Positions 34,316 through 42,826 are shown, counted from the stretch's first letter. The stretch is DNA of 64,000 nt from Pseudomonadota bacterium (GCA_005776725.1 SXOO01000240.1:1-64000), one strand, 5' to 3'. Notes: a model not told the origin generated them from the letters alone. Numbers and translations are program-made.

Positions 34316-35379
34316 CGCGATACAGCACCTACGGCGGCTACCAACCCTACGTCCGGGTCGCTGACCGCCGCGCGAAGGCCGCCCGGGAGCTGGCCGCCCG
34401 CAGGTCCAAGGGAAACCCGGCCGAGCCCGTCGTCATCGAGGGCCGCACCATCACCCACACCTTCTGGGGCAAGTCGTGGTGCGAGAACCTGGAACGCTAC
34501 AGCGACTTCGCGAACCGGCGGCCGCGCGGCCGGACCTACGGCCGAAACGGCTCGGTCATCGACCTGGCCGTCTCGAAAGGCAAGGTCGAGGCCTCCGTCA
34601 TGGGCTCTCGGCTCTACCAGGTCACCGTCGCCGTCGCGCCCGTGCCGCCCGAGCAATGGGCCGTGCTGCGGCGCGACTGTGCTGGCACCGTCGACTCGCT
34701 GGTCGAGCTCCTCGCCGGCCGCCTCTCGACCGCCGTGATGACGCGCCTCTGCGAGCGCACGACCGGCCTCTTCCCGCAGCCCACCGAGCTCTCGCTACGG
34801 TGTTCCTGCCCCGACTACGCCAGCATGTGCAAACACGTCGCGGCGACCCTCTACGGGATCGGCGCCCGCTTCGACACGCGCCCCGAGCTCCTCTTCGATC
34901 TCCGCAACGTGAGCCCAGCGGACCTCATCACCGGCGTCTCGGGCGCCGGTGTCCTCGGGAAGACGGCGCCATCGGCGCGTGCGCTCGATGACGACGACGA
35001 TCTCAGTGCCATGTTCGGGATCGACCTCGACGACGCGCCGGCGGCGCCCATCAAGGCCGGCGCACCGAAACCCAGCCCCGTCGCCGCGCCGGTGAAGCCC
35101 CCGACGCGAGAGGCCAAGTCCAAACCCCCACCCAAGTCCGAACCCGCACCCAAGGCCACACTCGCGCCCGAGCCCAAACGGGCCCCGGCGCCGGCCCGTG
35201 CCCCGGAGCCAGGCGTGCCCGAGACCATCACGAGCCAGGGCCTCCTCGACATCGGCATCCCGCGCAGCACGTTCCAGAACTGGATCAGCAAAGGCAAGCT
35301 CCCGAAGACCGACGTGCGCGGCGTCTATCGAATGACTCCGGCCGCTTGGGACGCGATTGGGCGTTTCCTCGGATGTTGA
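34312..35379 (+). CDS. SWIM zinc-finger protein (YwqB-like)
   Basis: A 355-residue protein beginning at TTG 34312, which overlaps the SNF2 stop by 4 bp. Its start (TRYSTYGGYQPYV) and FWGKSWCENLERYSDFANR stretch are typical of SWIM partners of SNF2 helicases. The SWIM zinc finger CSCPDYASMCKH lies at about residues 164-175 (C-x-C ... C-x-H). Residues about 245-300 are a Pro/Ala/Lys-rich linker. The final 50 residues (GLLDIGIPRSTFQNWISKGKLP) look like a small helix-turn-helix. The frame is open far upstream inside the SNF2 gene, but that part is only a shadow. It probably guides or binds DNA for the helicase. Confidence 0.9.
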   Translation: MTRYSTYGGYQPYVRVADRRAKAARELAARRSKGNPAEPVVIEGRTITHTFWGKSWCENLERYSDFANRRPRGRTYGRNGSVIDLAVSKGKVEASVMGSRLYQVTVAVAPVPPEQWAVLRRDCAGTVDSLVELLAGRLSTAVMTRLCERTTGLFPQPTELSLRCSCPDYASMCKHVAATLYGIGARFDTRPELLFDLRNVSPADLITGVSGAGVLGKTAPSARALDDDDDLSAMFGIDLDDAPAAPIKAGAPKPSPVAAPVKPPTREAKSKPPPKSEPAPKATLAPEPKRAPAPARAPEPGVPETITSQGLLDIGIPRSTFQNWISKGKLPKTDVRGVYRMTPAAWDAIGRFLGC

Positions 35380-35857
35380 AGGCGCAACGTCCTCGCATCA
35401 CCGCGCTGGCTCTGGGGCTCATCGCGGCGAGCATCACCCTCTTCTGCACGCCCCGCCCGAGGTCGAAGACACGCGGCTCGTCCTGCCGAACCGCCCTTGC
35501 GCCGCGACGGTGCAGTCGAGCCTGAACGGCGTCTCCATCCTGGTCACAGCGCCGGTCTGCGAGTTCACGCTCGCCGAAGCGCGGGCCGGCGTCTCGATCC
35601 CGTACGAGGTCCACGTCACGGAGGCAATCGAGGTCAACCCGCCCCCGAAGAGGCAGTGGGTCAACTGACCCACTACGCCCCGAGACGCGGGTGGCTGCCG
35701 TCAGCCGAACGCGGCAGGGCTCATCGTCTTCGAACGCCTCGAAGGCAAGGAACTCATCCACGACGAGTTCGACACCGACCGCTGCGCCGATGGCGCGTCT
35801 CTCCACTTCGAAGGCAAGCGCCACACGGGGCCCGACGGCGGGGTGGGAGCCCTGTGA
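35373..35857 (+). pseudogene. Decayed small lipoprotein gene
   Basis: ATG 35373, overlapping the SWIM gene end by 7 bases, opens a lipoprotein-like signal (ITALALGLIAASITLFC). That frame stops within 150 bases. The sensible continuation is in another frame from about 35445: LVLPNRPCAATVQSSLNGVS, then FTLAEARAGVSIPYEVHVTE. This hits TGA at 35666, after which the same frame remains protein-like (GLIVFERLEGKELIHDEFDT) and runs directly into the 134-bp repeat, ending at TGA 35855. At least one frameshift and one nonsense codon are therefore present. Original family unknown; it looks like a small secreted Ig-like protein. Confidence 0.5.
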
Positions 35858-35920
35858 GTGGACGTACGGCTCGACCGTGCATCGGTCAGTGTTGAAGCGG
35901 TGCGCGGGCCGGCGCGGCCG
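35787..35920. repeat. 134-bp direct repeat, right copy
   Basis: Copy of the DnaJ-like gene 3' end (30267-30400) with 7 substitutions. A C-to-T change at 35855 turns the Arg codon into a TGA stop. It is joined upstream to the decayed lipoprotein gene, so this copy is non-functional as DnaJ sequence. Confidence 0.9.
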
Positions 35921-35995
35921 GTGCGGAGTCGACCCGTGCGCCGCGCTGGCTGACCCGTGGCATCGCAGCAACGACCGACGCGCCCGCCCTCGCCG

Positions 35996-36838
35996 CTAGC
36001 CCACGCCGAGGAGACGCAGCATCCACGGTGCCAGCGCCGCGATCGCCCGCCGCGCCGGTAACGGGTCGCGGTCGCGCGCCCAGCGCACCACCACGTGGAG
36101 CACCGACTGCGCGCGCTCGGTCGGCGTCCCGGTAACCCCGAACACCGTGGGCCCCTCTACGGCCACGCCCCGCGGGATCGGCAACACGTTGCGGTGTAGC
36201 GCCACCGGCAAGAGCCACAGCTCGGCGGGGCCGTCAGTGGCCGGGCAGGCCTCCTCCACGTCCGCCAGCGCCACCTCGAGTGCCTCCAAGGGGTGGCCGT
36301 CGATTGGGACCGACAACGGGGCCAGAGTGAGAGCGGCGGACCAGGCGTCACGCGCCTCGTCGCCGTCCCCATACGCCCACGCGAGCTCCGCCAGCGCCCG
36401 CCAGTCGTCAGCGTCTCTGGCCTGCCGCCGCGCCCACGCGAACGCCTCCGCGCGGTTCCCTGCCCGGGCCAACAGCGATGGGACGGTGGCGCCGCGGCGC
36501 TCCGACACCTCCAGCACCTCCAGCGAGCGCGCTGCCTCCCGGGCCAAGGCGGCTTCGAGCCCGGGGAGAACGCCAAGGCTCGGGTCGTGTAGGGCGCCCA
36601 GAAGATAGTCTAGCCACGCATATTGCCCCCGCCCGGGCTTCGTGGCCGCGAGCCGCTCCAGCAGCTCGGCCAGCGGCCACGCCGGGCCGGCCGCCCGAGC
36701 GGCAGCCAGCGCGGGGCCAAAGTCCAGCGCGAGAGCCCGGGTCTCGGCCTCCTGCCGCCACTGCACGCGCGGCTCGAAGAGCGACAGCTGTTCGTCGGGC
36801 GGTGCGGCCGCGCGTGTGGAGGCCGTCCGTGGGCTCAC
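35996..36838 (-). CDS. Helical, TPR-like protein in the ThiS-like/BNR operon
   Basis: A 280-residue protein from GTG 36838, overlapping the upstream BNR gene stop by 4 bp (GTGA). It is Ala/Leu/Arg-rich and mostly helical. Repeats such as DDWRALAELAWAYGDGDEARDAWSAAL suggest one or two TPR-like hairpins at about residues 140-170. No signal peptide, so cytoplasmic. No family recognised. It is the last gene of a three-gene overlapping operon, and its stop lies 76 bases from the right copy of the 134-bp repeat. Confidence 0.68.
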   Translation of the reverse strand: MSPRTASTRAAAPPDEQLSLFEPRVQWRQEAETRALALDFGPALAAARAAGPAWPLAELLERLAATKPGRGQYAWLDYLLGALHDPSLGVLPGLEAALAREAARSLEVLEVSERRGATVPSLLARAGNRAEAFAWARRQARDADDWRALAELAWAYGDGDEARDAWSAALTLAPLSVPIDGHPLEALEVALADVEEACPATDGPAELWLLPVALHRNVLPIPRGVAVEGPTVFGVTGTPTERAQSVLHVVVRWARDRDPLPARRAIAALAPWMLRLLGVG

Positions 36839-38043
36839 GCGAGTCGAACGGAGTAGATCGGCGGGAGGTTGTTGGCCACGGTGGACCAGTGGTCCCCGCC
36901 GTCGTCGCTGACGTAGAGGTTGCCCGTAGTGGAACCGAACGCGACCACGCCGCCCTGCTGAGCGAGCGCGTGGCGGTAGACAACGTCGTACACACAGCCC
37001 TGCGGGAGCCCGTCACGGAGCTGAGTCCAGGTCGAGCCGCCATCGCGGGTTCGGGCGACGAAGAGCCCGCCATCCAGCGCCATACGCTGGTTGTCGCCAC
37101 GCGCGGGGACCAGCCAGGCGGTCCGCCCGTCCGAGTCGTGGGCGGCCACGGGGAAGCCGAAGTGAACCCCTGCGTCTGGCTGGCTGACCAGCGTCCAGGA
37201 GGCCCCCCGGTCGCGGCTGTAGAAGACGCCCGCGTGGTTCTGCTGCCAGAGGTGATCGGGGTCGCCCACGCACTGCTCGATGAAGTGGGTGTCGTGCCCC
37301 CACTCAGCCTCGGGCTCGGGGGTGTGATCCATTGCCATCCCCTTGTTACGGCTGTGCCACGAGGCGCCGCCATCGAGGCTCTCGATCACACCCGCCGTGG
37401 ACACCGCGACCATCAGGTGCTGCGGGTTACGCGGATCGACCACGATCGAGTGGATCCCGGGAGCGAAGTCGCCGCCCTCGGACGCCGGCGTACCGAACCA
37501 CTTCGTCTCCCCTGTGCCCTCACTGGCGAAGAGATCGCCGCCCCGTGACTCGTGATTCCACAACGGCAGGTTCAGCTGGAACGAGGCTCCGCCGTCGCGG
37601 CTGACGAAGAGACCGCCGGGGATCGTGCCCACGTAGACCGCGCCACCCGGACCGAAGCCGATGACCCACAGCTTCTGCAGCGTGGCGGCCTTGGTGGAGA
37701 TCTTCCACCCGACGCCGTGCTCGCTCGAGGCGTCCTCGTACATGTCCTGCGCGATGAAGCGTGCGCCTTCGGGGAAGCAGATCTGTGCTGGCGCGTCGGC
37801 CCAAGTGGCCCCTCCGTCGTCAGAAACTGAGAGCTTGGCCCCCCAGTGACCATGCCCGAGCAGAGCCCAGTACCGACCCGTGTACGGGTCCCGGGCCACG
37901 AAGTTCACCGACGTGCCGGCGTGGCCCACGAGGCGGGGCTGCCACCCCGTTGCAGTCTTCTCCACGAAGAAGGTGCCCTTGCGCGTGGCCACGAGGATTT
38001 GTGCGGCAGCGGGAATCCCCGCTGAACTGTGCGAAGCCATCAT
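36835..38043 (-). CDS. BNR/Asp-box beta-propeller protein (sialidase-like fold)
   Basis: A 402-residue protein without signal peptide. Six Asp-box motifs S/T-x-D-x-G-x-x-(W/F) are seen (SDDGGATW, SRDGGASF, SLDGGASW, SRDRGASW, TRDGGSTW, SDDGGDHW), so a six- or seven-bladed propeller is expected. The N-terminus AQILVATRKGTFFVEK is typical of the bacterial group annotated as exo-alpha-sialidase, WD40 or glycosyl hydrolase, but catalytic sialidase residues (Arg triad, Tyr/Glu) are not evident, so enzymatic activity is doubtful. The ATG at 38043 overlaps the upstream ThiS/MoaD-like stop (TGATG); TTG 38046 is possible. Pairing with a ThiS-like gene is, from memory, recurrent in bacteria and of unknown meaning. 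Confidence 0.85.
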   Translation of the reverse strand: MMASHSSAGIPAAAQILVATRKGTFFVEKTATGWQPRLVGHAGTSVNFVARDPYTGRYWALLGHGHWGAKLSVSDDGGATWADAPAQICFPEGARFIAQDMYEDASSEHGVGWKISTKAATLQKLWVIGFGPGGAVYVGTIPGGLFVSRDGGASFQLNLPLWNHESRGGDLFASEGTGETKWFGTPASEGGDFAPGIHSIVVDPRNPQHLMVAVSTAGVIESLDGGASWHSRNKGMAMDHTPEPEAEWGHDTHFIEQCVGDPDHLWQQNHAGVFYSRDRGASWTLVSQPDAGVHFGFPVAAHDSDGRTAWLVPARGDNQRMALDGGLFVARTRDGGSTWTQLRDGLPQGCVYDVVYRHALAQQGGVVAFGSTTGNLYVSDDGGDHWSTVANNLPPIYSVRLA

Positions 38044-38321
38044 CAACCCCCACTCAGGGCTTGGAGTATGTGTACGTCAGCGTCCGCGCCCACCGGATCT
38101 GTGAGCGCGCGCCGGTCCTTGACCATCTGCTTGTCGATGAAGAGGTTCACGTGGGTCCGCAGGCGCCCGCGCTCGTCGCACACGTAGAGACCGATCCCGG
38201 GCGCGACGGCGTCGAGGCCGTCCACGATCTCCCGAGCCGTGTTGCCGTTGACCACGAGCTCCCGACCCTCGAGCTGCGGGAAGAACACGAAGAGGTGTCG
38301 TGTGAGATGGAGCCGTGCCAT
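38043..38321 (-). CDS. ThiS/MoaD-like ubiquitin-fold protein
   Basis: A 92-residue protein with the beta-grasp pattern: HLFVFFPQLEGRELVVNGNTAREIVDGLDAVAPGIGLYVCDE, then a C-terminal VHILQALSGG ending in Gly-Gly. The terminal GG is the site adenylated and thiocarboxylated in ThiS, MoaD and related sulfur carriers. No E1-like (ThiF/MoeB) gene, molybdopterin or thiamine gene is close by, so the activating enzyme must be elsewhere or the protein has another role. ATG 38321 is preferred over upstream starts because it gives the family N-terminus. It is first in an operon with the BNR propeller and the helical protein. Confidence 0.82.
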   Translation of the reverse strand: MARLHLTRHLFVFFPQLEGRELVVNGNTAREIVDGLDAVAPGIGLYVCDERGRLRTHVNLFIDKQMVKDRRALTDPVGADADVHILQALSGG

Positions 38322-38406
38322 GCCCGCCTGAGATCGCACAGCGCGGGTGTAGGTGCAAGGCAAGCGCTGGCCCCACTGGCCCCACAACCTCGGGTCCGCC
38401 CGCCCC

Positions 38407-39060
38407 CTAGAGGTCGTGCTTACAGGCCCCCCAGCCGGGGTGGCCCAGCTCGGTGCACGTCGTATTGGCCGGGCAAGCCTTCACGAAGAGCTCGCAGTAC
38501 GTGGTGCACTTCCCGAAGTGACAGCCATAGGGCAGGTCGCACTGGAGGTTGGTGTCGCAGGGCTCTCCGAATACGCGCGTCGCGCCGGTCTGGCACGCCA
38601 GGCTCTTCGTGCTCGGCTCGAAGCGGCAGTAGGTGAGCGCGGGCTCGAAGGGGCATCCGGAGGGCTGCCCCGGAGCGGTGCACTCGTCCGCGGCGGGCGC
38701 GATGTCGGCAGGCGGCGCGGAACCGTCTATGGGGGGGGCCGCGGTGTCCTGATGAGGCTCTGCTGCGACGTCCGTTGGGGCGCCGACATCGCTTGGCGGT
38801 GTGGGAGCGTCGGTTCCGGCGGTGGCGTCAGTCCCGGGTGCGGCATCGGTGGGTGAGCTCGTCGCGTCGGCGACCCCGTCCACCGGGGTGGGTGGCGCCA
38901 ACGGCGGTAGACAGACGCCCCCGCGACACTCGAGTCCGGGGTCACAGAGGACCACCGTGTTGCACGCCTTGTACTTGTTCGGGGCCTCGACGACCTCGGC
39001 TTCCGTGCCGGCGCAGCCGACGAGCACGAGGAGGGCGCCGAGGCGCTGCGCGCCCCTCAC
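38407..39060 (-). CDS. Cys-rich lipoprotein with Asp/Ala/Pro linker
   Basis: A 217-residue lipoprotein from GTG 39060, overlapping the hydrolase stop upstream by 4 bp (GTGA). Signal and lipobox LGALLVLVGC, then a short Cys segment (CNTVVLCDPGLECRGGVC). A Thr/Asp/Ala/Pro linker spans about residues 60-125, and the C-terminal 90 residues hold ten cysteines (CPFEPALTYCRFE, CDTNLQCDLPYGCHFGKC, CPANTTCTELGHPGWGAC). This is the common design of myxobacterial surface lipoproteins: anchor, flexible stalk, disulfide-rich head. Function unknown. Confidence 0.78.
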   Translation of the reverse strand: MRGAQRLGALLVLVGCAGTEAEVVEAPNKYKACNTVVLCDPGLECRGGVCLPPLAPPTPVDGVADATSSPTDAAPGTDATAGTDAPTPPSDVGAPTDVAAEPHQDTAAPPIDGSAPPADIAPAADECTAPGQPSGCPFEPALTYCRFEPSTKSLACQTGATRVFGEPCDTNLQCDLPYGCHFGKCTTYCELFVKACPANTTCTELGHPGWGACKHDL

Positions 39061-40001
39061 GTGGCTCGGCTCGCCATACGCTCCAGGAACCGGACCACGC
39101 GCTCGGGCTGCTCGATGTTGGGCATGTGGCCGCATCGGGGGATCTCGTCCACGGTGACGTGCGGCAGCCGGCGCGCGGCCTCTCTGAGGAGGCGCGCAGG
39201 CACGAGGCGGTCCTTCTCACCGAAGACCACCCCGATGGGACGCGAGATCTGCGACAGCAAGGCGCCGAAGTCGCGCTCGAGCAGGTCTTCACGCATCTCG
39301 GCCATGAGGGCACCCACGCTCTCGAGCACCGCCGCCTGCTCATGGGGCGCCGCGGAGGTCTCGAGCATGTGGATGAAGTCGCGCGTGTGGCGATTTTTCT
39401 CGTAGAAGACGTTGCCCAGGATCCCGTGCTTCCACACGACGGGTAGGAGGCGGGTGAGGAGGCGGCGCCGCAGCAGCGCCCGGCCCCCAAGCCGAGCCCA
39501 CGCGGGGAGGCGTGCCATCCCTGCGGGGTTTACGAGCGCTGCGGCCGCCAGGCGGTCGGGGTGGCGGAGCGCGAAGCGCAGGGCGACCATGCCGCCCATG
39601 GAGTGGCCCACCAACAAGGCGCGCTCTTCACCCATGAGGTCGAGGAAGGACGCCAGGTGGCCCACGTACGCGTCGATCGAGTGCGCCCAGGGCGCCCGCG
39701 CCGAGGCGCCGTTGCCTGGGAGATCCACGGCGAGCACGCGGTGTCGCTCGACGAAGCGCGGCGCCACGTGCACCCAGTGCGCGGCGTTCCCAGCCAGCCC
39801 GTGCACGAAGAGGATCGGCGGTCCCCGGTGCGACCCACCGGAGTCTGCGAAGGCCGTGCGCACCCCGTTGATGTGGGCCGTGTATTGCGGGATCGGGAAT
39901 CGCGGGTCACGCGCCGGCCCACGCGCCTCCGCTTCGGCCATGGGCTGGACCGCTGCGTGCGAGGTGAAGGGGGTGATTCGGCGGGCGGGTCGAGCGCTCA
40001 T
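39057..40001 (-). CDS. Alpha/beta hydrolase
   Basis: A 314-residue alpha/beta-fold hydrolase. The oxyanion region FVHGLAGNAAHW and the nucleophile elbow GHSMGG (Ser134) are clear. The catalytic Asp is probably in VFGEKDRLVP and the His in RCGHMPNIEQPE. Between strands beta6 and beta7 there is a basic, helical cap (RLGGRALLRRRLLTRLLP). It resembles esterases, lipases or haloperoxidase-like enzymes; the substrate is not inferable. ATG 40001 is chosen: a -10-like TAGCCT (40019-40014, minus strand) lies 12 bases upstream, and ATG 40013 is the alternative. It is coupled to the downstream lipoprotein gene. Confidence 0.88.
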   Translation of the reverse strand: MSARPARRITPFTSHAAVQPMAEAEARGPARDPRFPIPQYTAHINGVRTAFADSGGSHRGPPILFVHGLAGNAAHWVHVAPRFVERHRVLAVDLPGNGASARAPWAHSIDAYVGHLASFLDLMGEERALLVGHSMGGMVALRFALRHPDRLAAAALVNPAGMARLPAWARLGGRALLRRRLLTRLLPVVWKHGILGNVFYEKNRHTRDFIHMLETSAAPHEQAAVLESVGALMAEMREDLLERDFGALLSQISRPIGVVFGEKDRLVPARLLREAARRLPHVTVDEIPRCGHMPNIEQPERVVRFLERMASRAT

Positions 40002-40027
40002 TGGGGGAAGCATAGGCTACGCGCTCG

Positions 40028-42142
40028 TCACCGCTCAAGTTTCGCCGATCCTCCGGTGCGCAACTGCGCCTCGTAGCGGGCCCGCGCCTCGCTCCCGTCA
40101 CGCAGCGCCACCTGCGCGACCGGGACGCCGTCCACCACCACGACGTCAAGCACCAGGTACCCCTCGAGGACGCGCGCCCCGGGCGAGGTGCCGTTCCGCA
40201 GGATCACATCGGGTCTATGCGTTGCCCGATGGGCGGGCGGTCCCGCCGGCCTCTGAAGCACCACGCTCACCATATGCGGTGGAACGCCGTCCAGCCGAAG
40301 CGTGGTGTCTTTGGTGACGAGGTGCTCCACCTGCTCCGCCGTGCGGCGCGCGCCGGCAGCGAGGAGCCCGACGGGGGCGATGTCGCTGGCGTCGGCCCCG
40401 GCGACGCCCCCGAGGATCTCCGACCGGTATTCCGTGGGGAACGGGGCCGCCGCGACGACTTGTGAAACTACCCAGCCCGCCGCCGTGACCAGCCCGGTCA
40501 CTCGCCAGACCCGGGGAATCGCCAGCGTCCAGATGACGTGGCCTCCCAGGATCGCCAGCGGGGGCAGGGCAGGGAGGAGGTGTCGGGCGCCGTCGGCTTC
40601 TACGTCGGAGAGCGCGGCCACGAAGGGAACGGACGCCCAGAGCGCGAGCGTCGCTCCCACCGGGAAGCTGCCGGTGCAGCTTGGGCGCCGAGCCAGGCCG
40701 AGGCCCATGGCCACAAGCCAGAGCGCTGGCGTGGTGAAGAACAGCTGCACGGGGAGATAGGCGAGGGGGAGGGGTCCGGTGCTGCCGAGGAAGCGCTCGG
40801 TGACGGCGTATTGCCACTGGCCGAGCGCTGCGAGCAGCTGTCCGAAGGGGCTGCGCCACAGCCAAGGCCACAGGATGAACGCCACAAGCACGGCCACCAC
40901 CGGCGCCCCGAGGAGACCGAGCGGTAGGCGTGTGGTGCCGTCGCGCCGGTGCTCGCTCACGGCGCGCGCAAGGTGCATCGCGGCGCCGAACGCCAGGACC
41001 AGGGCGCCGGAGAGTCGCGTCGCCATGGCAAGCCCGGCCCAGACGCCGGCGCCGAGCAACGCCCGATTGGGGCGCGGGGCCTCGAAGGCGTCGATGACTC
41101 GGATGATGGCCAGCGTCAGGGTGAGGAGGGCCGGCGCGTCCAGCGTGGCCGTGGTTCCGAAGCCGAGGAGGGCAGGGCAGGTGCTGAGGATCACGGCGCC
41201 GGCGGCGGCCCGGGGCGCGTCGAGTCGCCGTGCGGCGAAGGACGCGACCACGCCCACCGTGGCGGCGGTGCAGCACGCGGCGCCGAGGCGCATGACGACG
41301 AGGGCGCCCGAACCGGTGAGGTAGGTGAGCGCGCCGTAGAACCAGTATCCCAGTGGGGGATTGCGGGCGCCGAGCCCCCAGTAGCCGCTGTGGAGGATCC
41401 CGTGGATGGCGTTACCGAAGGCTGCGCGGGAGGCGATGGCCACGGCCGCCTCGTCGCGGGACTCCTCGGCGAAGAGCGCGAGCGGGACCAGGACCAGGAG
41501 CGCGCCGGCGGCCGCGAGGAGGCCGAGGCGCGCGGAACGCCCCGGGCGACCCAGCGCCACCAGGAGCGCCGTAGCGAAGCACACGGCGGCGCTGAGGCCG
41601 AGGTTGAGGGGCGCCGAGTCGCTCACCGGGGTCGGCGTGAGGAACACAGGCGACAGGGTGACCAGGTACTCGGTGGCCGGGGGCGCCCACGAGACCATGA
41701 GATCGGACGTGCCGTTCCGATGCAGGAGGCGCAGCTCGATCGGGTGGAGCCCCTGGCGCAGGAACACGGCCCCCGTGACCGGCGGGCGCCCGGCGTTGTG
41801 GGTGACGACCGCGGCGCCGCCAACGGTGAGCCACACGGCGTCTGCGGAGTCGATCCCGAAGGCGTAGTCGCCCTGTCGCGGCGCGTACAGATAGCCCGTG
41901 TAGGTGAGGGACGACTGGGGAGGCAGCGTCCAGCGATGCCGGTTGAGGTCGGGGCCGAAGTCGACGTGACCGGAGTGCTCCTGGGAGACCGGGTCCCCGG
42001 ACCAGTCAGGGGTGGCGTAGACGGTGCGGACCAATCCCCGGGGAGCGAGGTGGCTCGAGGCCAGCACCACGAAGACGGACCCGAGCGCCAGCGTGCCCGC
42101 GATGAGCGCGCGTCGGCTCCATAGCCACACCGGCGGCGTCAC
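40028..42142 (-). CDS. PA14 domain fused to a GT39-type membrane glycosyltransferase
   Basis: A 704-residue protein from GTG 42142 (GTGA overlap with the TPR gene upstream). One membrane helix (residues about 10-30) precedes a PA14-like beta-sandwich (about residues 35-165: LTYTGYLYAPRQGDYAFGIDSADAVWLTVGG), a carbohydrate-binding fold. A second helix then leads to a GT39/PMT_2 (ArnT-like) region: RDEAAVAIASR, with the acidic residues of the first loop, then GLGARNPPLGYWFYGAL and about ten more helices. The C-terminal 150 residues are soluble. Such enzymes transfer sugars from polyprenyl-phosphate donors at the periplasmic face. PA14 joined to GT39 is unusual; it may position a glycan acceptor. 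Confidence 0.85.
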   Translation of the reverse strand: MTPPVWLWSRRALIAGTLALGSVFVVLASSHLAPRGLVRTVYATPDWSGDPVSQEHSGHVDFGPDLNRHRWTLPPQSSLTYTGYLYAPRQGDYAFGIDSADAVWLTVGGAAVVTHNAGRPPVTGAVFLRQGLHPIELRLLHRNGTSDLMVSWAPPATEYLVTLSPVFLTPTPVSDSAPLNLGLSAAVCFATALLVALGRPGRSARLGLLAAAGALLVLVPLALFAEESRDEAAVAIASRAAFGNAIHGILHSGYWGLGARNPPLGYWFYGALTYLTGSGALVVMRLGAACCTAATVGVVASFAARRLDAPRAAAGAVILSTCPALLGFGTTATLDAPALLTLTLAIIRVIDAFEAPRPNRALLGAGVWAGLAMATRLSGALVLAFGAAMHLARAVSEHRRDGTTRLPLGLLGAPVVAVLVAFILWPWLWRSPFGQLLAALGQWQYAVTERFLGSTGPLPLAYLPVQLFFTTPALWLVAMGLGLARRPSCTGSFPVGATLALWASVPFVAALSDVEADGARHLLPALPPLAILGGHVIWTLAIPRVWRVTGLVTAAGWVVSQVVAAAPFPTEYRSEILGGVAGADASDIAPVGLLAAGARRTAEQVEHLVTKDTTLRLDGVPPHMVSVVLQRPAGPPAHRATHRPDVILRNGTSPGARVLEGYLVLDVVVVDGVPVAQVALRDGSEARARYEAQLRTGGSAKLER

Positions 42143-42819
42143 CGGGGCGCCCCGAGCTGGGTCGCCAGCGCGAGGGCGTCGCTCCAGCCGGGATATCGCT
42201 CGAGGAGCGCCGACACGACTCCGCGCGCCGCGCTGGGGTGGTCCGCCGCCAGCTCGAAGCGCGCGAGGCGCAGCGCGGCGTCGGCGTTTCCCGGCTCCAG
42301 CGCGAGGGCGCGCTCCAGACCCTGCCGGTCGCCCGAGGCGGCCGCTCGCTCGCTGGCTACGAGGAGCAGCGGTGAGACGAGGCGGGCCCGGACGCCGGGG
42401 TAGTGGGCGGCAAGCGACTCCTCCACCGCCCGTCCAAGCGGTGAGCGCGCCGCTGCGTCCGCCTCCAGCAACAGCTCCGCCGCCACGCGGTTTCTGCCAG
42501 CGCGCCAGTGGAAGATGGCGTGGTTCACCACCGTCACGACGTGTTCGTCGCCGTCGAGGAGCGGCGCCAGGCGGAGGCGTGCGTCAGGGTGGCCCGCGTT
42601 GGCTTCGAGCGCGAGGAGCTGTCCCTCGGCCAGCGTCACCTCGGGCGCCTCATCTCCGCCTTCGTCGATGCAGAGCTCATAGGCGGCGTGTGCGCTTTCC
42701 AACGCGCCGGCTGCCTCGTAGAGGACGCCGGCCCCCAGAAGGTCGAGGTCGTCCGGACGCACCGCCTCACCTCGCGCCAGGCGCATGAGCAGCGTGTGGA
42801 CGTGGGAGGGCAGCGCCAT
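42139..42819 (-). CDS. TPR-repeat protein coupled to the glycosyltransferase
   Basis: A 226-residue, Ala/Leu-rich helical protein with TPR-like repeats (GAGVLYEAAGALESAHAAYELCIDEG; LERALALEPGNADAALRLARFELAADHPSAARGVV, shown here only as landmarks). No signal peptide. ATG 42819 is fixed by TAGGGT seven bases upstream. Its stop overlaps the PA14-GT39 start by 4 bp, so the two are coproduced, perhaps as a scaffold and its enzyme. Confidence 0.72.
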   Translation of the reverse strand: MALPSHVHTLLMRLARGEAVRPDDLDLLGAGVLYEAAGALESAHAAYELCIDEGGDEAPEVTLAEGQLLALEANAGHPDARLRLAPLLDGDEHVVTVVNHAIFHWRAGRNRVAAELLLEADAAARSPLGRAVEESLAAHYPGVRARLVSPLLLVASERAAASGDRQGLERALALEPGNADAALRLARFELAADHPSAARGVVSALLERYPGWSDALALATQLGAPR

Positions 42820-42826
42820 CCGCCGG

